From positions 1 through 42,972 of the forward strand of contig JAVBPS010000004.1 in NCBI GenBank assembly GCA_031549495.1: a stretch of DNA of 42,972 bases, read 5' to 3'. Numbering within the stretch: the first letter of the stretch is position 1; each line of letters begins with the position of its first letter. This DNA comes from JAVBOW01 sp031549495 (GTDB taxonomy: Bacteria > Bacteroidota > Bacteroidia > Bacteroidales > Rikenellaceae). The notes below the pieces were generated by a model that saw only the letters and a program-made list of their open reading frames with translations, was not told the origin of the DNA and made no database searches. A program made the translations under genes and the position numbers. This document shows positions 32,638 through 40,708 of the stretch, one piece after another.

Positions 32638-32723
32638 TGTCATTCAGAGCGAAGCGAAGAATCTTGGTCGGAACTGCTCCTAAACAGCAAGACCAAGATT
32701 CTTCGCTTCGCTCTGAATGACAA
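32638..32723. repeat. Family B palindrome at the edge of the accessory operon
   Basis: The arms TTGTCATTCAGAGCGAAGCG and CGCTTCGCTCTGAATGACAA pair perfectly, continuing through AAGAATCTTGGTC. It marks the boundary between the AT-rich operon and the phosphate transport genes. Confidence 0.9.
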
Positions 32724-32738
32724 ATATGAAGGGTTAGC

Positions 32739-33755
32739 TTACAACCCCATCCAGGTCGCCAGGTAGTAGATCCCCATGGCCAGCAGGGCGCTTACGGGGA
32801 TGGTGATGATCCAGGCCCAGAGCAGGTTTACCGTCACGCCCCACCTTACGGCGGACATGCGCTTCACGGCGCCCACGCCGACGATCGCGCCGGTGATCGT
32901 GTGGGTCGTGCTTACGGGGATCTTCCAGATTTCGGTCAAAAAGAGGGTCAGCGCGCCTGCGGTTTCGGCGGCTACGCCCTCCAGCGGGGTTACCTTGGTG
33001 ATCTTCGTGCCCATTGTCTTGACGATGCGCCAGCCGCCGGACATCGTGCCCAGGGCGATCATCGTGAAACAGGCCAGGGGGACCCAGGCGTTATGGAGCA
33101 TGATGTCGCTGACACTGCCTTCACGGCCGCCCGCCACGAACAGCGCGGCGGCGATGATGCCCATCACCTTCTGCGAGTCGTTCAGGCCGTGGCCGATGCT
33201 GAAAAGGCCCGAGGAGACCAGTTGCAACCGCTTGAACCATTGTTCGGCGCGGTGGGGGTTGGCGCGGCGGCAGATGTTCATGATAATGATCGTGATGACC
33301 GAGGCCATCAGCATCCCGATCAGCGGGGCCAGCAGGATGAAGGCGGCGATCTTCAGCACCACCGACGAATGGACGGCCGCAAAACCGCCGTAAGCGATGG
33401 CCGCCCCGGCGAAACCGCCGATCAGCGTGTGCGACGAGGACGAGGGGATCCCTTTCCACCAGGTGAACAGGTTCCAGATGATGGCGGCGATCAGGCCCGA
33501 AAGGATCACGGGCAGGGTGATGAAGTCCTCGTAAACGGTCTTGGCGACCGTGTTCGCGATGCCGAATCCGCCGATCCAGTATTTGGCGATAAAGTAAGCG
33601 ATGAAGTTGAACGCCGCGGCCCAAAGTACCGCAAGAAATGGCGTGAGCACCTTGGTCGAGACGATGGTGGCGATGGAGTTGGCCGCATCGTGGAAACCGT
33701 TGATGTAGTCGAACAGCAGCGCCAGGACGATAATGACGATAAGTAAAGTGGTCAT
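32739..33755 (-). CDS. PiT family inorganic phosphate transporter
   Basis: An integral membrane carrier of 338 residues with about ten helices that imports phosphate (as metal-phosphate) with H+ or Na+. Both halves carry the PiT signature: GFHDAANSIATIVSTKVL near residue 20 and PVSTTHTITGAIVGVG near 275, each with the conserved Asn/Asp or Ser-Thr-Thr-His. The gene follows the DUF47/PhoU-like gene by seven bases, the usual pairing. Low-affinity, constitutive uptake is the family norm; nothing in the sequence shows Pho control. Confidence 0.94.
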   Translation of the reverse strand: MTTLLIVIIVLALLFDYINGFHDAANSIATIVSTKVLTPFLAVLWAAAFNFIAYFIAKYWIGGFGIANTVAKTVYEDFITLPVILSGLIAAIIWNLFTWWKGIPSSSSHTLIGGFAGAAIAYGGFAAVHSSVVLKIAAFILLAPLIGMLMASVITIIIMNICRRANPHRAEQWFKRLQLVSSGLFSIGHGLNDSQKVMGIIAAALFVAGGREGSVSDIMLHNAWVPLACFTMIALGTMSGGWRIVKTMGTKITKVTPLEGVAAETAGALTLFLTEIWKIPVSTTHTITGAIVGVGAVKRMSAVRWGVTVNLLWAWIITIPVSALLAMGIYYLATWMGL

Positions 33756-33762
33756 CGCGGTC

Positions 33763-34419
33763 CTATGCGTATTTGACGATGATCGTCTTCAGGACATCGG
33801 CCACACGGTACTCTTTGTCCGTGGCGCTTTCCAGCAGTTGGATGATCTCCACCTGCTTGAGCAACTCGATGGCGTCCGTCTCCTGCCTGAACAGCGAGAT
33901 GATGAAATTTTCGTAGAGGTCGTCGGCCCGGTTCTCGATCTCGTGCAGGCGGCGGCAGCAGGCGCGCACCACGCTCGGGTCGCGCTTCACCTTATGCAGC
34001 TCGTTGATCGCCTCGCTGATGCACTCGGCGCCCTCTTTGATGTGCTGGGCCATGTGCAGCATGCTCTCGGGCATCTCGCGCGGCTGGTAGAGCACCGTAC
34101 GTTTCGCCGAGCCGTTGATCAGGTCCAGCACGTCGTCCAGTTGCGAGGCCAGCGAGTGGATGTCCTCACGGTCGAAGGGGGTGATGAAGGTCTGGTTCAA
34201 TTCGTCCAGGATCTCATCCGTGATGCGGTCGCAATGGGTTTCCGTCTTCTTGATCTCGGTATAGATCTGCTTGCGGGTGGCCTGGTCTTCGGTGCGCGTG
34301 AACTCGATCAGCATGTCCGAGGCTTTGAGGATGTCGTCCACCTGACCGCGAAGCAGAGGCATGAATTTGCTCTCCTTCGGAAGGAAGAACTGGAAAATAC
34401 GGCTGAGATTGTAAGGCAT
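33763..34419 (-). CDS. DUF47 (PhoU-like) phosphate transport accessory protein
   Basis: A helical, PhoU-like cytoplasmic protein of 218 residues from the start at 34419 (MPYNLSRIFQFFLPKESKF), the opening found in the family; the open frame runs 41 codons further upstream but that part lies in AT-rich noncoding DNA. The E-x-x-x-D motifs that bind metal clusters in PhoU proteins appear as RTEDQATRKQIYTEIKKTE and IENRADDLYENF. It is coupled to the PiT gene and probably tunes its activity. Confidence 0.92.
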   Translation of the reverse strand: MPYNLSRIFQFFLPKESKFMPLLRGQVDDILKASDMLIEFTRTEDQATRKQIYTEIKKTETHCDRITDEILDELNQTFITPFDREDIHSLASQLDDVLDLINGSAKRTVLYQPREMPESMLHMAQHIKEGAECISEAINELHKVKRDPSVVRACCRRLHEIENRADDLYENFIISLFRQETDAIELLKQVEIIQLLESATDKEYRVADVLKTIIVKYA

Positions 34420-34530
34420 CTTTTCTATAGGTTTTTCATTTGATGATGCGAAATTATGTAAATCGGATGGAAAATTTATCCTGTGCCTTTCAGTGTTAAC
34501 GATAAAATAACATTGCTGATGTGTCCGGGG

Positions 34531-34600
34531 CCGTAGGGGCACCCCTCGCGGGTGCCCGTTTCAGGCGGTCAAAGGGCACCCGCAAGGGGTGCCCCTACGG
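34531..34600. repeat. Paired family C elements
   Basis: Two units in opposite orientation, CCGTAGGGGCACCCCTCGCG and AAGGGCACCCGCAAGGGGTG, around a short spacer, as at 4709-4800. Lies in the 269-base gap between the oadB-like gene and the DUF47 gene. Confidence 0.87.
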
Positions 34601-34626
34601 TCCAAAACATTTGAGGCAGGCTACAC

Positions 34627-34662
34627 AAACAAGCCCGGCCGATTCTTCGGCCGGGCTTGTTT
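34627..34662 (-). terminator. Perfect 16-bp hairpin after the oadB-like gene
   Basis: AAACAAGCCCGGCCGA and its exact complement flank the loop TTCT. Placed 26 bases beyond the stop codon of the minus-strand gene; the short T-tracts on both sides make it a possible bidirectional terminator. Confidence 0.8.
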
Positions 34663-34688
34663 ACACATATCAGTTTAGGGCCGCTACC

Positions 34689-35909
34689 CTACCCGAGCAT
34701 CGGGATCACGGTCACGAAAATACCCGCGATGATAGCCGAGGTGATCACCCCCGTGATGTTCGCGCCCAACGCTTCGGGCAGGATCATCGAGCTGGGGTTG
34801 TCCTTCGAAACGAGTTTCTGGGCCACCTTGGCGGTCGTGGGCACGCAACTCACGGCGGCGATGCCGATCACCGGGTTGAAGTTGCCTTTCTTGATGAAGT
34901 ACATCACGTAGCCGCCCAAGATGCCGCCTATCCCCGAGACGAGCAGGGCCAGGATACCCAGGACGAGCAGTTTGAGCACCACCGGATCGAGCAGGATATG
35001 CGCGTCGCAAAGCACGCCCAGCAGGATACCCAGGAAGAACGTCGAGCCGTAAAGCATCGGCCCGCTGATGAAGTCGATCACGTGTTTCAGGCCCGATTCC
35101 TTGACCACCACACCCATGAAGAGCGAGAAGAAGAGCGGCGCGGCCACCGGGAAGAGCAGGCAAAGCACCACGCACATCACCACGGCCAGCGAAATCTTCG
35201 TGGCGGGGGTATAGTTGCGCGTCTTCTCTTTCGAACGGTCCATCTTGATGGCGCGCAACTTTTTGGGCACCATCGCCTTGACCAGGTAGGGATAACCGCC
35301 GTACGTGAGGCCCAGGTACAGATAGGCCACCACCGTGATCGGCACGAAAATATCCTTCGAGAGGTTGAGCGAGGTAAAGAGCACCATGGGCCCGTCGGCG
35401 CCGCCCACCATAGCGATCGAGGCGCTGTCCGGAAGGCTCAGCCCCATCGCGTAGGCGATAGGCACCACGGCGAAGGTACCCAACTCGGCGAAAAGCGCCA
35501 GCAGCATACTCTGCAAGGGCTTCGCCAACAGGAAACTCATATCCAGCATCGTGCCGATCCCCATGAAGATAAGGCAGGCGATCAGGCCGTTGCTGAACAT
35601 ATAGGTATAGACCGGTTGCAGGAAGTCGATCTGCAGGATGTCGATCAGCTGGTTGACGTCCGTGACCATCGGGTCGAGGAACAGGTTGCCGTGTTCGCCC
35701 CCGGGCATGATCAGCACCCCGGCGTTCACCGCGGCCATCCCCAATCCCATCGGGATCATCACCAGCGGTTCAAGGATCTCTTTGCGCCCCAGGTAGACCA
35801 GCAGGATACCCAGCAGGATCAACCCGATGCGCGAATACATGATTACGGGATCGGATTGTAACAGGGTCGAGATCCCCTGGAATATGCTCCCCAGATCATA
35901 CTTCTCCAT
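34689..35909 (-). CDS. Na+-translocating decarboxylase beta subunit (OadB/MmdB family)
   Basis: The beta subunit of oxaloacetate, methylmalonyl-CoA or glutaconyl-CoA decarboxylases carries out carboxybiotin decarboxylation and pumps Na+ across the inner membrane. The 406-residue protein has about nine to eleven helices and the functional Asp172 in VGGADGPMVLF, matching the conserved GxxDGP motif. The N-terminus MEKYDLGSIFQGISTLL is typical. It overlaps the small OadG-like gene by 14 bases. The carboxyltransferase (alpha) and biotin carrier subunits that complete the pump are not in the window, so the substrate cannot be decided; methylmalonyl-CoA is common in Bacteroidales. Confidence 0.92.
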   Translation of the reverse strand: MEKYDLGSIFQGISTLLQSDPVIMYSRIGLILLGILLVYLGRKEILEPLVMIPMGLGMAAVNAGVLIMPGGEHGNLFLDPMVTDVNQLIDILQIDFLQPVYTYMFSNGLIACLIFMGIGTMLDMSFLLAKPLQSMLLALFAELGTFAVVPIAYAMGLSLPDSASIAMVGGADGPMVLFTSLNLSKDIFVPITVVAYLYLGLTYGGYPYLVKAMVPKKLRAIKMDRSKEKTRNYTPATKISLAVVMCVVLCLLFPVAAPLFFSLFMGVVVKESGLKHVIDFISGPMLYGSTFFLGILLGVLCDAHILLDPVVLKLLVLGILALLVSGIGGILGGYVMYFIKKGNFNPVIGIAAVSCVPTTAKVAQKLVSKDNPSSMILPEALGANITGVITSAIIAGIFVTVIPMLG

Positions 35910-36291
35910 GGTGGAATTCGTATAAACGGTCCATCTCTTCGTCTTTCTTCGCTTTCGCCTGCCGATCGCCGGTGTGGAACGAGGCCAGGCGGTCCAGGTC
36001 TTTCTGCTGCTGGCGGCCCGGATCCGTGTTACGGTCCTCCAGGACGTAGTTCAGCAGGCTGGTGTCCGGGCTTCCGTCCATCAGTTTGACTGCCTTGCGG
36101 ATACGGGCCATCTCCATGCGGTTGCTGCGGCTGATGGCCCTATATTGCGTGGCCAGTCCGGAGATGCCCTTCCCGTCGAGAAAGAAGAAGAGGCCGATCA
36201 TGGCCTTGATCAAAAAAGCGAGAGCCATGCCGACGAGGAACGTAAATCCCATCATCAGCATGGTCTCTTTCACCACTTCAGCGATACCCAT
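35896..36291 (-). CDS. OadG-like small subunit of the Na+ pump
   Basis: A 131-residue protein with one N-terminal membrane helix (about residues 12-37) and a polar, charged tail rich in Asp, Arg and Lys. Length, topology and position directly before the beta subunit fit the gamma (OadG) subunit, which holds the complex together. Sequence similarity to characterised OadG proteins is weak to the eye, so the call rests mainly on context. It starts nine bases after the TPR gene and its stop overlaps the beta-subunit start. Confidence 0.65.
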   Translation of the reverse strand: MGIAEVVKETMLMMGFTFLVGMALAFLIKAMIGLFFFLDGKGISGLATQYRAISRSNRMEMARIRKAVKLMDGSPDTSLLNYVLEDRNTDPGRQQQKDLDRLASFHTGDRQAKAKKDEEMDRLYEFHHGEV

Positions 36292-36300
36292 GGCGGGCTG

Positions 36301-37977
36301 CTATTTTTTCTGTTTGAGAAACTCCAGGGAATATATCGCGTGTTGGTTCGTCGAATCCAATTCAATGGCTTTTTCGAAGTTACCGATCGCTTTCGGCACG
36401 TCGAGGTCCGAATAGTAGGCGCCGATGCTGGTGTAAGCCTCCGAAATCCTCTTGCGGGTCGTCGGCTTAGCCAGTTCGGCCTCGCCCTTCTCCGTGGCCA
36501 CATCGATGTATTGCTGGAAAAGTTCGGCGGTCTTGGCCTCCGCACCGGGGATGTAACGGTTCAGGCGGGCGCGGTTGAAATAGGTGTCCTGCGTGGTGGG
36601 CGAACCCTCGATCACCAGCGCGTAGACCGAGTCGGCCTTCATCATCTCGGGAATATAGGCGGCCTGGGCCAGGCTGTCCATCCCCGCGGCGTTGTAGAAG
36701 ATCGCGTTACCGTAATAAAGCCGGTCGAGAAGACCTGCGTCAGAGCGCGAGGAGAGCGTGCCGAATACCTTCGCCGCGTTCCCCCAATCCTGGGCTTTAT
36801 AGTATTTCACACCCAACTCATTGAATTCCGGGTCGAGCGGGGATTCCATCTTGATGGCCTCCGAAAGCGACGTGAGCATCTTGTCCAGCTTGGCAGGATC
36901 GACGGTCGTGTCGGCCTCGAGCATCTTCGCCTCGGATTTGGCCAGGTAGACGTAGTCGATGCCCAGCACGCGGCGCGGCTCGACCACCTTCAGGAAGTCC
37001 GAAATGGCTTTGGCGGCGTCGGCGTAGTTGCCGTTCTCGTAGGCCGAGTAACCCAGGTAGCGCAGGATGCGCGGGTTGACCTTGTCGATCTTCTGCATCT
37101 CGGCGGCCTCTTTTTCCAGCGACTCGTAGTCCTTGGCCAATACCAGGAAGTCGGCGTGGCGCATGCGCGAGTCGAGCGAGTAGTCCGTCAGGGTCATGTA
37201 CTGCTCATAATACTTGAGCGCCTTGGCGATGTACTCGTCATGCACGTCGGCGTCCAACGTGGCCCACAGGTAGTGCACCTCGGCCAGTTCGCGGTATACG
37301 GGGCCGTAGTTGGGGTTCAGGGCGATGATCTCGTTCAGTTCCAAGACCGCCTCGGGGAACGCGCGGGCGTTCTTGGTGATCAGGGCCAGGTGGAGTTTGG
37401 CGCGCAGCAGCGTGTTGTCCAGGGTGAACGCGGTACGGTAGGCGGAATAAGCCTCGTTCATGTTGTCCAGGTTGAACTGGGCGTCACCCAACGTCAGGAA
37501 ACCCTGAGCGAGGTTGGGGTTGATCGTGACCGCCTTCTGGGCGTACTCGACCGCCTTGTTGTAATCGGGATTGTAGGAACGCAGGTAGGCGCGGGCGATG
37601 TACAGCCACTCGTCCGTATCCTTTTTCTTGATCTTTTCCGTCGCTTTGTTGAAAGCGGCGGCGGCTTCGGCCTGCTTGCCTTCGTTCAGCAGGATCCAGC
37701 CCAGGCCGATGTTGTTGATCACGCCGTTCTTCTCGGCGGCTACGCCCTTTTCGAAGGCCTGCTTGGCCAGGGCGTCTTCACCCAGGGTCAGGAACAACCC
37801 GCCCAGGTGGAAGTTGTATTGTCCGTCCGCGGGATTCTTATTCACGAGGGCCTCGAGAATGTTGCGGGCTTTTTCATACTGTTCGGCTTCGATGGCTTTC
37901 TGGGCTTCATCGAGGCTCTGCGCGTAAGACGTAACGCCGAATAAGACGGCTGCGAGCAGGATCAGGAGCTTTTTCAT
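36301..37977 (-). CDS. Periplasmic tetratricopeptide repeat protein
   Basis: The 558-residue protein has a signal peptide (1-19, ending TSYAQ) and TPR units along most of its length. Examples are EAEQYEKARNILEALVNKNP near residue 30, AKQAFEKGVAAEKNG, and a C-terminal unit around AIGNFEKAIELDSTNQHAIY. It probably scaffolds proteins in the periplasm or at the membrane. In Bacteroidota a TPR gene of this kind often follows the exbB-exbD-exbD-tonB-pstS cluster, as here, with a large palindrome between. It is followed closely by the OadG-like gene. Confidence 0.85.
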   Translation of the reverse strand: MKKLLILLAAVLFGVTSYAQSLDEAQKAIEAEQYEKARNILEALVNKNPADGQYNFHLGGLFLTLGEDALAKQAFEKGVAAEKNGVINNIGLGWILLNEGKQAEAAAAFNKATEKIKKKDTDEWLYIARAYLRSYNPDYNKAVEYAQKAVTINPNLAQGFLTLGDAQFNLDNMNEAYSAYRTAFTLDNTLLRAKLHLALITKNARAFPEAVLELNEIIALNPNYGPVYRELAEVHYLWATLDADVHDEYIAKALKYYEQYMTLTDYSLDSRMRHADFLVLAKDYESLEKEAAEMQKIDKVNPRILRYLGYSAYENGNYADAAKAISDFLKVVEPRRVLGIDYVYLAKSEAKMLEADTTVDPAKLDKMLTSLSEAIKMESPLDPEFNELGVKYYKAQDWGNAAKVFGTLSSRSDAGLLDRLYYGNAIFYNAAGMDSLAQAAYIPEMMKADSVYALVIEGSPTTQDTYFNRARLNRYIPGAEAKTAELFQQYIDVATEKGEAELAKPTTRKRISEAYTSIGAYYSDLDVPKAIGNFEKAIELDSTNQHAIYSLEFLKQKK

Positions 37978-37993
37978 TGTGTGCGAATATGGT

Positions 37994-38157
37994 TTAGAGT
38001 TTGTTTAAATTTTCTTATCGAAGTTATTTGAGAGCTATTTTTGTTTCCGTTTAACTCGCTTTTGAGGCGAATAGCCATCCCTATTTAACGATAAAGCGAG
38101 TTAAACAGGGACGAAAAGAGCCGAAAAGAACGAGAATAAGAAACTTTAAACAAGCTC
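37994..38157. repeat. ~165-base imperfect palindrome between the PstS-like and TPR genes
   Basis: Outer arms AGAGTTTGTTTAAATTTTCT and AGAAACTTTAAACAAGCTCT pair with two changes, middle parts TTTGTTTCCGTTTAACTCGC and GCGAGTTAAACAGGGACGAAA pair, and the centre is a loop of about 35 bases. The whole gap is one hairpin. It reaches into the PstS-like stop codon. No copy elsewhere in the window. Confidence 0.8.
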
Positions 38158-39063
38158 TTATAATTTGTTTCGCAGGACGATTTCCCGTTTCGGGTATTTC
38201 ACCGGCACCAGGCCGGACTTCAACACGATGCGTTGGCCCAGGTCGCCCGCGATGAACGAGGCGAAACCCATGCCGAGGCCCGCGGTCCCCTGGCTGTTGA
38301 TCAAATATAATTGACGCGTGAAGGGATATTTCCCCTCGGCGATGTCATTCTGAGTCGGTTTGTATCCATCCACGGCCAGTACTTTGATCCGGTGGAGGTA
38401 TTGCTGCTGGGTGGAATCGGCTTCGTAGAGCCAGTCCACGCCGGTGAACCCGATGGCGTTCGGATTCGAGGCTACGTATTCCAGAATATCGCGGTTCGAA
38501 CGCAGGGAATAGATCCCCTTGAGCGAATCGGTCCCGGCCACTTCTTTCATAAAACGCACCGTGCCCGAGGCCGGGTTGTCGAAGACCAGGGTGCGCGTGG
38601 TATTTTCCCCGCGCAACATGGCCCGCAGGGTGGCGGTGGTGATCTCCGAGTCCTCGCTCTGGCGGCTTACGACCAGCGCGATACCGTCGAAGGCCACCGG
38701 GGTGACGCGGGGATAAAGCTGCCGGGATTCGTACCAGGCCTTCTCCCCGTCGGTCAGGGGACGGGACAATAGCGCCAAACGGGAAGAATCCCCGCGCAGT
38801 CGCGCGACGATTTCCTGTTCGGGGCATGCCTGCACATCCAGGCTCGCGTATTTATACTGGTTCTCGAAAATCATCACCACCCCTTCGATCATCGGGCAGA
38901 ACGTTTCGTCGACCAGTAACGTGGCGGTACCGCGGGTGGGGTTCTCGGCATACTCGATCTTCCTCCCCGTTCCTTCTTCCGTCGTCTCCCCCGTGTTCTT
39001 CTTGGGCGAAGAACCGCAGGCGACGATAAGGAGCGCGGCAACGGCCAGCATCGTCCGTTTCAT
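38158..39063 (-). CDS. PstS-like substrate-binding lipoprotein
   Basis: A 301-residue periplasmic binding protein with a lipoprotein signal (LLIVACGSS, Cys16). The PBP-like domain shows the PstS layout: VDETFCPMIEGV, SRPLTDGEKAWYESR, VAFDGIALVVS and NPASGTVRFMKEV. No pst permease or ATPase is nearby. Instead it overlaps the small membrane protein gene of the TonB cluster by four bases, which suggests a role beside ExbBD-TonB, not classical ABC uptake. Phosphate as ligand is a guess from the family. Confidence 0.85.
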   Translation of the reverse strand: MKRTMLAVAALLIVACGSSPKKNTGETTEEGTGRKIEYAENPTRGTATLLVDETFCPMIEGVVMIFENQYKYASLDVQACPEQEIVARLRGDSSRLALLSRPLTDGEKAWYESRQLYPRVTPVAFDGIALVVSRQSEDSEITTATLRAMLRGENTTRTLVFDNPASGTVRFMKEVAGTDSLKGIYSLRSNRDILEYVASNPNAIGFTGVDWLYEADSTQQQYLHRIKVLAVDGYKPTQNDIAEGKYPFTRQLYLINSQGTAGLGMGFASFIAGDLGQRIVLKSGLVPVKYPKREIVLRNKL

Positions 39064-39299
39064 TCCTCGCTTTGTTCGTCCTTAAGTGTGCCCAGAAGAC
39101 GCACCAACCTGAAAATCGAGTAAGCTATAAGCAATAAGCCAAACCCGATTTTCAGTGTCGGCGACATCATAAAAGGCAGGTTGGTAACCGTCAGGAAGAT
39201 CACCCCCAGGAAAAAGTAGACCAGCATGAAAGTCGCTCCTACAAAGAAGAGCGCTTTCTGCCCCGGGGGCATCCGCCTGAAATTACCGCCATAGCCCAT
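39060..39299 (-). CDS. Small membrane protein of the TonB cluster
   Basis: I do not recognise a family name. The 79-residue protein has two hydrophobic helices (about residues 15-35 and 46-66) and a charged C-terminus ending DEQSEE. It follows tonB by two bases and overlaps the PstS-like gene by four, so it is a fixed part of the operon. It could be an accessory subunit of the ExbBD-TonB complex; only position supports that. Confidence 0.7.
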   Translation of the reverse strand: MGYGGNFRRMPPGQKALFFVGATFMLVYFFLGVIFLTVTNLPFMMSPTLKIGFGLLLIAYSIFRLVRLLGTLKDEQSEE

Positions 39300-39301
39300 G
39301 C

Positions 39302-40126
39302 TTAGAAATTTTCAGCGCGGATCACTATGGGTACCGTATAAGCAACGCGCACTTTCTTGCCGTTGATCACACCGGGCGACCATTTCTGGCTGCTACCCAA
39401 AACGCGGATAGCGCGCTCGGCGATCTGGGGAAAGCCCCCGTCGCTGATGGTTTGAATATCGGTCAGGGTACCGTCCTTCTCGATCACGAAGCGGAATTGC
39501 ATGCGCAGTTCCCTTGCGTCCTCGAGCTGGATACCGTGGAGGTTGTAAACGATGAATTCCACGAATTTCGAAATACCGCCGGGATACTCGGGCATCACCT
39601 GCACGGCCTTCACGTCGTAGACCTGACGGTCCTCGATGATCTTCTTCTCCTGGACCACGGCCACAGGCGTCTCGTCGATCATCACATCACCGTCCGCACT
39701 GGCGTCCACGTTCTGGGTACCCGCGATCTTGTCTTTCAGGTCATCCATCCGGACAAGTTCCTCAGTCACCTGGCTGTCGTCACCCACCACAGGCGGCGTG
39801 AACTTCTTGATCTCCGTCACGGACTTGATCTGCTCGGGAGGGGGAGGCGGCACGTACGTATCCTCCGTCTGCGCGGGAGGAGGCGGGAGTTCGATCACTT
39901 CGATCACCTTGTCGATGGTCGTGGCACGACCCGTAAGGTTGACCTTTTTCATGATCACGGGAAGACTGATCAGCAGCGAGAACACGAGGCCCCCGATGAT
40001 CATAGCCCTTGCGGTCAGCGACGCTTCGCGTTTGCGAAGATCGTACGCGCCGTACTCTTTATTACGGCCTTCGAAGACCGTATCGATCCAGCTTTGCTGG
40101 AACAGATCCAACTTGGAGTTCAACAT
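39302..40126 (-). CDS. tonB: TonB family energy transducer
   Basis: TonB links the ExbBD proton motor to outer-membrane receptors. The 274-residue protein has a cytoplasmic start (KEYGAYDLRKR), one helix at about residues 41-58, a proline-rich periplasmic linker (ELPPPP near 79-84, VPPPPPEQ near 92-99), and a C-terminal TonB domain (about 185-274; PEYPGGISKFVEFIVYNL, then KWSPGVINGKKVRVAYTVPI). The arrangement exbB-exbD-exbD-tonB makes the complex complete, and it can serve the receptor encoded at 26883-29690. Confidence 0.93.
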   Translation of the reverse strand: MLNSKLDLFQQSWIDTVFEGRNKEYGAYDLRKREASLTARAMIIGGLVFSLLISLPVIMKKVNLTGRATTIDKVIEVIELPPPPAQTEDTYVPPPPPEQIKSVTEIKKFTPPVVGDDSQVTEELVRMDDLKDKIAGTQNVDASADGDVMIDETPVAVVQEKKIIEDRQVYDVKAVQVMPEYPGGISKFVEFIVYNLHGIQLEDARELRMQFRFVIEKDGTLTDIQTISDGGFPQIAERAIRVLGSSQKWSPGVINGKKVRVAYTVPIVIRAENF

Positions 40127-40140
40127 AGTGGTAAGTATTA

Positions 40141-40689
40141 TCAGTTAAGCCCCTGTTCTTGTAGTAAGTCCACCTCTATCGGCGAGATGTCGACGATCGC
40201 GTACGACCCGATTTGGGAGATCGCCATCTCGTCGAGCGCATCGACCAGGTTGTGATACTGGCTCTTGTCGCTCGGTTTGATGATCACGATCAGTCCTTTT
40301 TCCAGATCCTGCGTAACCGACAGCACCTGGCGGTTCCTGTCGACCAGCAGTTTACGCAGTCCATCCTTGCCGTAGCCCGTCACGTCCGGGCCGCCGAGGA
40401 TATTGTCCAGCTTGCCCATGTACCACACCAGCTTGTTGTTCGTGCCCAGCAGGATGGTCATCGTACGGGTTTCGGGAACGACGATTTGCGTGTCATCCGG
40501 CCCCGATTTATCCGGCATGGCCAGATTCATCGACTGCGGTTTGGCGAGCGTGGTGGTCAACATAAAGAAGGTGATCAGCAGGAATGCCAGGTCCACCATA
40601 GCGGTCAGGTCGACCCCCGCGTTCATCTTCTTGCTGCGTACTTTCTTCCCTTTTCCGCCTTTCGGGGCGGCGGTATTTAATTCAGCCAT
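40141..40689 (-). CDS. exbD: ExbD/TolR family protein (second copy)
   Basis: A 182-residue proton-channel component with a basic cytoplasmic start, one helix at about 27-48 and a periplasmic domain. The proton-carrying Asp33 is present in AMVDLAFLLITFF. It differs from the neighbouring exbD in length and in the periplasmic part, so the two probably form a hetero-pair inside the ExbB pentamer, not a redundant duplication. Gaps are 19 bases to the first exbD and 14 bases to tonB. Confidence 0.92.
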   Translation of the reverse strand: MAELNTAAPKGGKGKKVRSKKMNAGVDLTAMVDLAFLLITFFMLTTTLAKPQSMNLAMPDKSGPDDTQIVVPETRTMTILLGTNNKLVWYMGKLDNILGGPDVTGYGKDGLRKLLVDRNRQVLSVTQDLEKGLIVIIKPSDKSQYHNLVDALDEMAISQIGSYAIVDISPIEVDLLQEQGLN

Positions 40690-40708
40690 TTGCTTTGTAG
40701 TTTAACGG

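Noticed and set aside
32305..32643. 112-residue minus-strand ORF upstream of the transglutaminase-like gene
   Set aside because: It overlaps the start of a better-supported secreted protein in another frame, crosses its promoter and palindrome, and shows no family resemblance.
34521..35861. 446-residue plus-strand ORF rich in His and Gln across the OadB-like gene
   Set aside because: Low-complexity antisense translation; the minus-strand frame has membrane helices and the GGADGP motif.
35974..37944. 656-residue plus-strand ORF across the TPR gene
   Set aside because: It is the antisense frame of a clear TPR protein with signal peptide and has no recognisable domain.
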